From Gorsachius magnificus (Eukaryota > Chordata > Aves > Pelecaniformes > Ardeidae), in contig CM067081.1 of assembly GCA_034008185.1 (NCBI GenBank), positions 2,852,001 through 2,916,000 on the forward strand: 64,000 nt of DNA, read 5' to 3'. Under the pieces are notes generated by a model. That model did no database searches. It was given only the letters and a program-made list of their open reading frames with translations, and was not told where the DNA came from. The position numbers and the translations under genes were made by a program. Below are positions 8,984 through 19,128 of the stretch, piece after piece (positions within the stretch are counted from its first letter, which is position 1; every line of letters starts with the position of its first letter).

Positions 8984-11900
8984 AGGTCTCCTGGTGAAGT
9001 CCCCCTTTGTCTTGGCAAGATGCATCCTCGAGAGCCATGCGTGGCTTAGTGCAGGCAGCATCCCATCCATACCCCAGGGCATGAGCTGCGGTGTCAGTTG
9101 AGGGGCTCAGCATCTCATTTGAGACAAGGAAAGCTGTGACTAAGATCTCTGCTGTGTAGACGTGGGTTGCTAAGGCTGTGACCCCAAACAGCCAGGCTGT
9201 CCAGTTCTGGAACAGGTGCCCTGGAAAACTGAGCAACTGGAAAACACTCCAGGGGCTGTGCTGGGTGGGCAGCACATGATAAGCGACTGTCTTCAGCTGT
9301 AGAAGATGGAGGTCTGTGCCTCTCTAGGATTCAAAATATTTCCTTGGAAAAAGACTGATACAAATGGATACCAAAGGCTGGGATATACGGTATCCTTCAC
9401 CTCAAAGCTGACAATAGGTGTGTCTAATGGGCCTTATTAAACTTGGTTATTAGGCTAATGTATTCCCTGAAAGTTGGAGAAATTGCCTTTCCTATGCTTA
9501 ATCCTCCTTTGGGTTTTTGTATGTGAACGATGCTTGGTGTGGGCTCACAGGTGAGCCCTTAAAAGGGAGGGTTTTCTTTAAAGAACTGAACCCAAGTATC
9601 AGTGTTGGGTTATTCTGCTGTGGCTGAGTCCCAAAAAACCTTATTTCTGTTGACTTGTCAAAGCTCTTCTGCTCCGTGTCACCAGTAACCGGCCTGGTTC
9701 TCCAGAGCATGGAGAGTCTTCCCAAAAATGCTTCCTGGTTCCTACAGCTGAAGGAGAAAGGAGGCAAGGCTTGCATCGAGGGTTGAATACACAGTGTTGT
9801 CTGACCTGATGAACAGCAAGCGCAGCACTGGCTGGAAATGGCTGTTTCTTCACTAAAATCCGTAATTTCCCAGCCTGCAGTTGATGCACTGGGTCCATCT
9901 GGACTGTGCAGGTTGTTGGTGCAAAGGTAGACTGTGCACCTTGCCAGGTGACACCTCTGCCCATTCCCACCATCCTCTCCATTGCCACTACACTTCTTTT
10001 ACGTCCTTAACTGAGAATTAGATGTTAGTATTATTTGGCCCATGGTAACCACTAGATTTTCTGGTGCTGGGAATCTTGATCTCTGTGAAGGATGTTTTTG
10101 CTTTCAGCAAATAACTTGGCCAGGACACCACTTGTCCAAGGGCAGGTGCTCAGCTGCCTGCTCGGAGCTGTTTGCCAAAGCTGTTCCTTCCTTCTGTCTG
10201 CAATAGTTGAACATTGCTACAAAAAACTTAACGGGGCTTGTGAAACAAGTTGACAGGTTGACTTATGCTACCCAATATCCATCTATTTACGGGGCTAGCA
10301 ATGCCTACAATTTGTTAAAGCATCTAGAAAATGCTGAAGTACAAATTCTCATCTGGAGGGCTTAAACAGTTGTTATCTTCAGGGGAAGAGGGTAGGGATT
10401 TAGCTGATCCAAGGCTGCAGTGTTGGATTCCTCAATCCAAAGCTGTTTTGGTAGTGTAGCTACAGGTGCTAGAAGGATAAATTATGTGGGCTGGGCTTTT
10501 ATTATGGATCACAAATAAACTCTAAGACTTTTGGCTTATTTTGAGGGCACAGAGATATGGCCAGTGACACCACTACTGCTGAAAGCCTCAGTTAAACCAG
10601 TATCTAGCAGACCTTGGGCTGCATGAGGTCTGTTCACGTGCAATTTTTGTAAACCAGGGTTTTGGGACAGCAAGTTCCTAGAGCTGCAGTAGAGGCTGCC
10701 CCTAAGCTGTGGCCCCTCAGCAGGAATGACAGATTTCTTACCCTTGGACAGATGACTCTGAGCCTTTAAAAAAAAAATGGGTTGGAAGCTATTGCTTACC
10801 CCAAATGTGGGCATTTACCATCAAATGCAAAGAGCTGCAGCATGGGATTTCAGAGTTTTCCTGCTTAGGTACTCTAGTGTTGCAAATCAGTGGTGGTTTA
10901 ACTCATCAGCATGTTGCCCTGTCTTGTCTCAGAAACTGGAGAGATACTTAGGGCATTAAGAGTGAATTCGGCAAGTACGGTGTTATTTCGCAAAGTCCTG
11001 CCTTCAATTTGAGCTGCTGCTTCAGACTGGATTAGCGCTGCAGGTTTCAGTTTACCGGCAGTTGCGGTGACGGGATCTATCCTTGACCAAAACTTGGTCT
11101 GCTTGGAGTAGTTAATGCCCAACCCATTGCAAGGATTTTCCATTCAACGTAGACCAAGCAGAGCCAAGGGCCCAGGCTGGGTGGGCTGGCTCTAGATTTA
11201 GGTTATAGGGTCTGGTGTGATTCCTGGTTGATGTGCAGAAATGCTCAGGAAGGCACGGAGCTGTCAGTCCTAGAGAACACGCTCAGGCTTAACATGAAAT
11301 GGTGTTTAAGAGGGGCAGCACAGAAGCTGCAAACCCAATAAACAGTTCTGTGCATTAATCCTATTGCCTAGGCTATCAGCGAGGGCAGCGGTTAGCAAAG
11401 ACCGCAGAGATGCTTTGTGCATTTAAAGGATACGTTAGGGAAACCTGCTTCGTGGAAGCTACCAAAGCTCTAATACCTGCCCATATCTAGAGAAGAGGCT
11501 TTTCTCCATTAGACTTGCATTCAATGAAGCATGAGCACTTGCTATATCACCACGAGCGGGGTCATGTCTTGTCAGCAACAGCAAGGACAGAACCCATTCA
11601 ATACTGTGTAGCAGCATCACATCCTGATCCTTAAACAGGAAAAAAAAATATGGAAACACCTCCTGGTTTGTTCATAGGCCAGCAGTTTGATTTGCATTTT
11701 AGCCAGTCACGGTGCTTCTGAAATAAAGTAATGAAGAGAAGTGAAGGAGAACACACTTACAAGTGCTTCTTTCTTGAGGCTGTTGAGCAGATCAGCAAAT
11801 GCGGTAGTGGGTGGCTCCTCATATAGAAATCAAGTCTTTTGCTTCGGTATTTTAGTTGGTTCTCTTCCCACTCAAGTAGCTTAAGCTTCTAAGAGTGGCT

Positions 11901-12489
11901 TCCAACTCCTTCCTTCCTCATTTACTGCTTTAGAAAGACAGTGATAGTTTTCCTTACCCTTGGAGCTGTGGATCCCCGGGGTCATGGGTTGAGGTGCTGC
12001 TCAACCAACCCTTAGGCTGTGCTGCGTACGGCTGGAGCAAAGAGCTTTCCTCGAAGGTGCATGTGGGAGTTGTGCAACTGAGCTGGTGAAGGGTGGATGA
12101 GCAATAGTTCGGGCCACAGCCCCGGTGTGTGCTTGCCTGTGGTTTGGGACAGCTGAGCTTTATCTTACGGTGAACTCGTGGGTTTCCCTGTTACCAAACA
12201 CCGCTTCCAGGAACTGGCAGTTGGAAGCAGGGAGGGGGTGGGGTGTTAAGACCATGTGTTAATGTCCTCTGTACTCTTATGGTCAAGTGAATAGAGGCTT
12301 GCTCAGGTGGGAACTGGTGTTACCCATGAATGCCCTCCAACATCCCCAAAGCAGCTGGATGTTTGCAGATTCCCCTTCCAGGATGCCTGAACTCCATGGG
12401 AAATATTAGCCTTTGACAAGCCTTGCTCTGAAAGCAAACTGCACGAACACTGATTTAAAACCTCCTGTTTGAAAGGAAAATATTGGGGT
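8984..12489 (+). other. DGAT2 intron 1, middle part, no feature recognised
   Basis: About 3.5 kb of ordinary-looking intronic sequence. Neither strand shows a repeat tail, conserved exon or RNA gene that I can support. The short open frames here resemble nothing known. Confidence 0.5.
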
Positions 12490-12795
12490 AGCTATAAGGA
12501 AGGTGGAGCTTCCCTTTTCACAAGGAGTCACATGGAGAGGACAAGGGGGAATGGACACAAGTTGCTCTTGGGGAGATTCCAACTGGACACGAGAGAGAAA
12601 TTTTTCCCCTTGGGAACAGTCAACCACTGGAATAATCTCCCCAGGGGAGGGGTTGACTCTGCCACATTGGACACTTTCAAGCCTCAGCTGGACAGGGTGC
12701 TGGGCCATCTTGTCTAGAATGTGCTCTTGCCTAGAAAGGTTGGAGCAGATGACCCTTGAGGTCCCTTCCAACCTAGGATTCTATGATGCTATGAT
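12490..12795 (+). mobile_element. CR1 3' fragment, divergent subfamily
   Basis: CR1-like C-terminal remnant ('ggacaagggggaatggacac') and a 3' UTR reading 'ttgaggtcccttccaaccta', ending in ATTCTATGATGCTATGA. The wording of the UTR differs from the main type in this window, so it is probably another subfamily. It ends about 45 bp before DGAT2 exon 2. Confidence 0.85.
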
Positions 12796-12838
12796 CTTTG
12801 CTCAGTATGCAAATGTAATTTTATTTCTATTTTCTTAG

Positions 12839-12958
12839 GCACAGGATCGAGCATTCTTTCTGCTCTGCAGGATCTGTTCTGGCTATCTAAATCCAAAGTA
12901 GAGAAACAACTCCAGATCATCTCTGTGCTGCAATGGGTTCTCACTTTCCTTATCATGG
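12839..12958 (+). CDS. DGAT2: DGAT2 exon 2, residues 14-54
   Basis: The acceptor AG is at 12837-12838 after a pyrimidine-rich tract, and the donor GTAAG starts at 12959. The exon encodes TGSSILSALQDLFWLSKSKV and the first half of the membrane hairpin (IISVLQWVLTFLIMG). Compared with human, three residues (SVT) between DLF and WL are missing. It is in phase 1 at both ends. Confidence 0.96.
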
Positions 12959-13104
12959 GTAAGAAACAGCTTTTGGCTGAAAGCAAAGCTTTTTTTTGCC
13001 TTTGTTCTGGAAGACTTAATGCAAAAATGTTACTTTTTACATAAGCATTAACTACTGGATGTGCACTGCAGCAGGACAGTTCCTGAAGTGTGTGGATATT
13101 GTTG

Positions 13105-13160
13105 GACTCTATCTTAAAGGTCTTTTCCAACCGAGGTGATTCTATTCTATGATTCTAAAG
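13105..13160 (+). mobile_element. CR1 3' tail, very short
   Basis: About 55 bp in DGAT2 intron 2 with 'tcttaaaggtcttttccaac' and then ATTCTATTCTATGATTCTA. It is an extreme 5' truncation of the same CR1 type as 58190-59580. Confidence 0.8.
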
Positions 13161-14047
13161 CACAGTGCACACTTTGATATTTTGGCAATAAATGACTTTA
13201 CCTGGCTCTAGAAAGACATAGAAGCTATGGAAAGACCTGCTGATGTTTAGCTTGTGTCTGTGTCTACGATACAAATAAGACTGAAGCAATTGGAAATACC
13301 TTACCTGACTCACTCATGGGAATGTTCACAGAGAAGAAATTTCTTAGAAGTAACTGATGCAACTGACTGCAACAGGAGCACCTTCCTCTTGGCTTAGTCT
13401 CCTTCCAAGAAGTACCAGAGATGGGCAAAAAGAGTTTATATTAGACCAGTAAAATAGTGAAGACTGCTTGTCTATGGGTACTTATGTTATGTGAAGCCTC
13501 AGTTTGCTCTGCTCCATAGTACTGTTGATAATTAAACTGGAGAAAGATGCTGATTGCAGTTGGTCAAGCAAGTCTTGCTGTTCCTTCCCAATTTAGTTCA
13601 TGCCAAAATGGCCATGTCCTTTGTGGGTGGGACCCCTGGCACCCTGGTGGGGTGGCTGGCATAGAGCTGGTGTAAGGTGTGGAAGGTTTATGTAGCTGTG
13701 GAAGAAACCCCCTTGGTGTGGGACACAAAGAAATCTTGATCCTCATGAGGTCTTGCTCTTGCCTGGTGAAGCACCTGGAGATATTGTAGAAAAGTAGAAA
13801 AGAGACTTGGAGAAACCATGAAGGGGAGGCTGAGGAGCTTCAAAGCAGGTAGCTTTAGAGGAAGCTGTCTCAGTCCTGCATAAGGGGTTTTTAGCTAAAT
13901 CCGATTTGATTGAGGATTAATGACATCAGATTGAGACCAAGACTTTGGTATAGAAGGGTCAAAAGGCAAGGGGCTCTTAATGCAAATGTAAATGCAGACC
14001 AAAACCTGATGCAACCTTGTTTTCTTCTCTTTCTTGGACCTATCCAG

Positions 14048-14155
14048 GTATTGCTTGCACTTTAATCCTCATGTACATACTGTGCACAGATTGCTGGGCG
14101 ATTGCTGCTCTATATTTAGCCTGGCTGGTATTTGACTGGAATACACCAAAGAAAG
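14048..14155 (+). CDS. DGAT2: DGAT2 exon 3, residues 54-90
   Basis: The acceptor is at 14046-14047 and the donor at 14156. The exon encodes the second part of the hydrophobic hairpin (ILMYILCTDCWAIAALYLAW) and then VFDWNTPKK, which is strongly conserved with human DGAT2. The known topology of the family is a hairpin in the ER membrane with both termini facing the cytosol. Confidence 0.96.
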
Positions 14156-14761
14156 GTAAATATTGCAGAATAGATCCTTGCTGTTTAAGTGTCCCTGTCT
14201 TCATAGTTGGACAAAGAAACACTTCCTTACAATGGGTGACTTCCCTTCTTAGCAGGACTTGGCTGAATCACTGGCCAAATGCATTATTCAGCGAAGCATA
14301 CAAATGTCAGCCCTAGGCATAAGCAGAGACTTCGGGTTTCATTGACACTGCGGGTAATACAAAATAACATTCACTAATATCGTGCCACTGCTGGCTTTTA
14401 GCAACGTATTTATGAGGCTTAGGTTCTTTCTGGAGGTCAGAAACATCTACATAAAGACTCAAGATCTTGCTGTCCTCTCCAGCTCTTGCAAGGCTCAGAT
14501 TATGGTATGGCTATTAAGATGTGGCTCCCCTGTGGAGTCAGTGTGGCTGCAAATAAAGCAGAAAACTTGATTTCAGAGAACACCCTGTAGAAACCAGCTC
14601 TGAGAGCCTGCTCCAGCAATGGCAATAAGCTTTGACAACTCCTTTCATAGCCAGATTAGCCTAATTCTCCATCGCTTCAAGACCACTGAAACCATCCAGG
14701 ATCTTGGCTGTTCCCAAAGGATAAACCTGAAGTTAACATTGAGCTGGTTTGTTTGGTTTTT

Positions 14762-14928
14762 TTTGAATGGTTTGGGTTGGAAGGGACCCCTAGAGGCCAT
14801 CCAGTCCAATCCCTCTGCAGGGAGCAGGGACACCTTTAACCAGATCAGGTTGCTCACAGCCCCATCCAACCTGGCCTGGAATGTTCCCAGGGATGGGGCC
14901 TCCGCCACCTCTCTGGGCAACCCGAGAG
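14762..14928 (-). mobile_element. CR1 3' fragment, minus strand
   Basis: The minus-strand CR1 3' UTR starts at the left with 'gaatggtttgggttggaagg'. This wording is shared with the copies at 32273 and 52280, which suggests one subfamily. It is truncated near 14928. Confidence 0.85.
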
Positions 14929-15207
14929 CTTGAATTTGAAAGTTTCTAGCCTGAATTGTCCATTTCCCAATGACAACAGATTCTCAAGTCAGATCCTACC
15001 CTGAATTTGTAGCCAGGCCTTCATTAGCTTGAAGTACCTGAGCATGGATGGTTTCATCTGACTTTAGTGAAAGATGCAGGTGTCCCACTTAGAGGAATTA
15101 AACTGTTTTCTCTAGCGAGACAGCAAACTATCTGGAGTCCTCTAGGCTTCTTGGTGGGCACCCATGTGGAAAGAGCTTAAAAACATGATTTTTCTTTTTC
15201 TCTTCAG

Positions 15208-15278
15208 GTGGAAGAAGATCCCAATGGGTGAGAAACTGGGCTATATGGAGGTACTTCAGGGATTATTTTCCAATAAGA
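15208..15278 (+). CDS. DGAT2: DGAT2 exon 4, residues 90-113
   Basis: The acceptor is at 15206-15207 and the donor GTAAGT at 15279. It encodes GGRRSQWVRNWAIWRYFRDY and then FPIR, near-identical to human (which ends FPIQ). The exon ends exactly on a codon boundary (phase 0). Confidence 0.96.
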
Positions 15279-15335
15279 GTAAGTAACAGTTTACTCTGTG
15301 CATTGGGACTTAACTGTTTAGCCTGACTTGTGATA

Positions 15336-15602
15336 ACCCCTGTGGAGATGAGAGGGAATGGCCTCAAATTGCACCAGGGCAGGTTTAGGTTGGACATTAG
15401 GAAAATTTCTTCCCCACAAGGGCTGTCAAACATTGGAAGAGGCTGCCTAGGGAAGTGGTGGAATTCCGATCCCTGGTGGGATTTAACAGCTGGGCAGATG
15501 AGATGCTTAGGGCCAGGGTTTAGTGGTGGGATGGCAGGGTAAGGGGAACGGTTGGGCTGGGTGATCTTAAGGGTCTTTTCCAACCTAAATGATTCTATGA
15601 TG
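15336..15602 (+). mobile_element. CR1 3' fragment beside DGAT2 exon 4
   Basis: A C-terminal coding remnant and 3' UTR of CR1 in the same orientation as the gene, starting only about 57 bp after the exon 4 donor and ending in ATTCTATGATG. It shows no sign of being exonised. Confidence 0.88.
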
Positions 15603-16384
15603 TTGTACTTACACTAGTCTGTCCATGCCACTGAACTGTAAGCAGGACATGGCTGATGTACCATCGCCATACTGCTGCTTGGAGCAGCTGTGGTTATAAC
15701 ATCTGAAACGCATCACCAGCGGTGGTATCATGCTTTGTAGAAGCTGCTGCTTCTGATGGTCTTATCACCAGACTTCTTAAGGCAATCTCCCCTGGAGCAG
15801 TAAGGCTCCCTCATCTCCTCTCCAACTTGTCCGTGCTGCAGCAGCCCTGTGCTGTGCCCAGCCCTACCTTGGATTCCCTCTAAATCTAGATTAATTCTGG
15901 TCTGTTTTCCAGTTAGACCCTAAGGCAGTAGCGTATTGGGTAAGAATAGCTGGGAACCCTGTGCACCAAAAGCCCTGCTGCTTCACAGGGAGCATGAAAT
16001 GAGTCCTGAAGTCTGGCTGCTTTGGGGAAGGGGGCTTTCCAGCAGTGGGAATAGCTCCAGTTCTCCAGCTTGTAGCTCGATCACCTTCTGCTTGTACTTT
16101 CCCTGCTAGTTCTGACCCGTTGCAGACAGAGGACAGGGCTGCCAGGCTGCTCTGGGGACTGCGGAATTAGCCGAATGACTTGGAAGGGAGCAGGGGCCAA
16201 ATTCAGCTCAGAGGGAACTCGATCCTCTTTGGAAGGACACACAGCTGAAAGGGCTATTATGTAAGGCTGCTGGCAAGTTTTATTCAAGAGTAAGCAAAAG
16301 GGAGGGACCTTGCCATGGCTTTTCATGAACCACCCTGCCCTAAGACAGTCCAGCCTCAAAAGGCAGTAGGGAATTTTCTTCAGT

Positions 16385-16612
16385 AGGAAGAAAGTAGGAA
16401 AAACTTCTTCACCAAAAGGGTTGTCAGGCTCTGGAATGGGCTGGCCAGGGAGGTGGTCGAGTCCCCTTCCCTGGAGGTATTTAAAAGAAGGATTGATGAG
16501 GTGCTTAGGGACAGGGTTTAGTGGTGGGATGGCAGGGTTAGGTTAACGGTTGGACTTGATCTTAAAGGTCTTTTCCAACCTCGATGATTCTATGATCTAT
16601 GATTCTATGAAT
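16385..16612 (+). mobile_element. CR1 3' fragment, young type
   Basis: CR1 3' end closely matching the copies at 8605 and 58190 ('ttaggttaacggttggactt'), with an expanded ATTCTATGATCTATGATTCTATGA tail. Confidence 0.9.
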
Positions 16613-16791
16613 CCGATTCCATTAGGAAGCCAAAGTGGCATAGACTGGATTCCCCCTTTGCAAAGTTGCTTGAGCTCTCAGGGTACCTGAACACGCTGCT
16701 GGTGAACACTCTTGCCACATTCTTGCTGCTATTAGCAGGTGATTTTTGGCAAATGTAGGTGCACATGGAAAAACACACTACAACTGCACAG

Positions 16792-16912
16792 GCCTATGGC
16801 CATACCACCCTGAGAATGCCTGATCTTGTCTGATCTCGGAAGCTAAGCAGGATTGGGCCCAGTTAGTACTTGGATGGAAGACCGCTTGGGAATACTGGGT
16901 GCTGTAGGCTTT
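16792..16912 (+). rRNA. 5S rRNA-like sequence, full length, probable pseudogene
   Basis: The 121 bases align end to end with vertebrate 5S rRNA without an indel. I count roughly 15 substitutions against the sequence as I remember it, and many are C-to-T or G-to-A changes as expected from CpG decay. The internal promoter is largely kept: 'aagctaagcaggattgggcc' for box A and 'cttggatggaagaccg' for the start of box C. There is no T-run terminator at the 3' end (CTTTGC), so a Pol III transcript would read on into the LTR-like sequence that follows within a few bases. Being single, diverged and fused to a retroelement, it is most likely a retro-copy and not a working 5S gene. Confidence 0.9.
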
Positions 16913-17484
16913 GCATGGGCCCATAATTTCCATGGGGTGCAGTCCCTCAGGAGCAGACTGCTTCAGCGTGGTTCCCCCACAGGGTCACAAGTTCTGCCAG
17001 CAAACCTGCTTTGGCATGGGCTTCTCCCCCCACAGGTCCACAAAGTCTTGCCAGGAACCTGATCTGGCGCAGGCTTCCCATGAGGTCGCAGCCTCCTTTT
17101 GGGCATCCACCTGCCCTGGTGTGGGGTCCCCCATGGGCTGCAGGTGGAGATCTGCTCCCCCATGGGCTGCAGGGGGACAGCCTGCCCCACCACGGTCTTC
17201 ACCACGGGCTGCAGGGGAATCTCTGCTCCGGCTCCTGGAGCACCTCCTGCACTGACCTTGGTGTCTGCAGGGCTGTTTTCTCTTGCATCCTCTCACTTCT
17301 CTTCTCTCTCCAGCTACTGAGCCACAGCAGGTTTTTTTCCTTCTTAAATATGTTATCCCAGAGGCACTTCCACCACCACTGATTGGCTTGGCCTTGGCCA
17401 GCGGTGGGCACAGGGAAAACTTCTCGCAGAAGCCACCCCTGTAGCCCCCCCACTACCAAGACCTTACCACACAAACCCAATACA
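16913..17484 (+). mobile_element. bird endogenous-retrovirus LTR fragment (solo, 5' part missing)
   Basis: I recognise this from the family of LTRs common in bird genomes. It has repeated 'catgggctgcag' modules (near 17132, 17160 and 17205), a pyrimidine-rich stretch near 17279-17311, an 'aaatatgttatcccagaggc' block and an end reading ACACAAACCCAATACA at 17469-17484. The usual LTR start is not visible. The LTR-like sequence begins directly after the 5S-like unit. No gag, pol or env sequence is present, so this is a non-coding remnant. The family name is left open. Confidence 0.75.
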
Positions 17485-18579
17485 TTGGTCAACCCAGGTC
17501 TTGTAGCTAATGGACAGCAGAGCCCATGCTAGCGTTGAGGGGTCTCAGATGGGTTGTCCTCCAGTACCAACCCCTCAGTGCTGCAACAAACCCTACTGCC
17601 TTGATATTGCTGAAGGCTAAAATGGGCTTGTTTGTCTTGGGGACTTGATTCAAGAGGGTCACCAGTAATGGCTGGTCCCCTTGTTCCACCCCTCATTTGA
17701 TGACTTATTTGGTCCCCGTCTTCATGGAAACATGGTTTGCACCAGCTGTATGGGTCAGATCCACTGTAGATGTCAGAAGTTTGTCAAACAGATGGGTTGT
17801 TCAAGCTGGTTTAGAGATCAGATCAGGTAGATAAACTGAACTTCTCTGCTGTTCTAGCTGAATACCTGCTAGTTACTGCAGTTCATTTGCAAGAACCCCT
17901 TGTGGCTGTAATTCCTTTGTCACTAAGGCGGGGTAGAGTTGTGCCAGGTCTGTGGAGCCTGCTGGTAAATGCAATGCCAAGGGCAGCACATGAGTGTTGA
18001 CAGCTGTGGGATAACTCCTGCACCTGCTATGGGGAGCAGCCAGCTGGCTGCCTGTGTGTTAAAACCTGCCACAGGGAGCTGTGAGCTGCTTGCCTGCAAT
18101 TACAGGCATGAATATTCTCTCTTCTAAGGAGTGGTACCAACCACCAGAGCAGCTTAGGCTTGAACGTGTTAAGAGTGCTACTGGATAAACAATTTAGCTG
18201 TCTTCAGTCAAGCGGGAGGCTGGTAGAGAGGTGGCCACTCATTTAAATCTTCCATCTGCAAAATATACCTTGACTGGATCCTGAACAGTCTGCATCATGG
18301 TTTAGCACAGCTCGGTTCGTTTCCCCAGCTTGTGGGGTGTTGGGGTGGTTGCCTGCTGCACCCCATCCTGTGCCATGTGTCTGCTGAGCACTGTGAGGGC
18401 AGATTGCACCTGTGACCATCTTGCCCATGGCACTTGGCAAAAGCTGAGTTTAGCATTGCAAACTCTTCACATAAAGCTGTGCTTGCTGCATCTGTATCAG
18501 CGCAGGTATCACCTGCATTGGGATATGAGCTCAGAGTTTACTCCTATTGCAGGAAATAAATAGGAAGCTGTTTTGCAGA
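17485..18579 (+). other. DGAT2 intron 4 spacer, no feature recognised
   Basis: Ordinary intronic sequence between the LTR fragment and the next CR1. No target-site duplication of the 5S-LTR unit is evident when its two flanks are compared. Confidence 0.45.
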
Positions 18580-18752
18580 GCCCTGGCCCAGGCTGCCCAG
18601 GGGGGCTGTGGAGTCTCCTTCTCTGGAGATATTCAACCCCTGCCTGGATGCTGTCCTGTGCCCCCTGCTCTGGGTGAGCCTGCTTGAGCAGGGGGGTTTG
18701 GCTGGCTGATCTCTTGAGGGCCCTTCCAACCCCTGCCATTCTGGGATTTTTT
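18580..18752 (+). mobile_element. CR1 3' fragment, GGGATTCTG-tail type
   Basis: A 'ccctggcccaggctgcccag' block followed by 3' UTR and a 'ccattctgggattttttttt' end. It is the same subfamily type as 1493-1864 and is strongly truncated. Confidence 0.85.
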
Positions 18753-18971
18753 TTTTCCAAAACCTTAAGGCCACCTCCCCAAGAATAGGGATCCAGCCAC
18801 CAAAAACTTGGGAGGGGAGGCCTCTTAGTAAAATGTCCTCAGCGGCTGCAGATCTGAAGGCCAGGGTTTCCTTGTACCTAGCTGCTGTGAACTCAATTTT
18901 GAGGATGCAGGCTGGATCTGGCCAGACTGAAACACCAGTATTGGCAAAGTTGTATGCTAGAACTTAGAGTC

Positions 18972-19128
18972 ATGGAATCATTTGGGTTGGAGAAGCCCTT
19001 AAGATCATCAAGCCCAACCATTCCCCTACCCCTGCCATCCCACCACTAAACCCTGGCCCTAAGCACCTCGGCTGCCTGGCTTTTAAATCCCCCCAGGGAT
19101 GGGGACTCGACCCCTTCCCTGGGCAGCT
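18972..19128 (-). mobile_element. CR1 3' fragment, minus strand
   Basis: The minus-strand CR1 tail and UTR begin at the left with 'catggaatcatttgggttgg', then the complement of the usual 'gatgatcttaagggcttctc' block. It is truncated near 19128. Confidence 0.85.

Noticed and set aside
16792..16912. A working 5S rRNA gene
   Set aside because: About 15 substitutions from the vertebrate 5S as I recall it, no T-run terminator, a single copy, and fusion to an LTR fragment.
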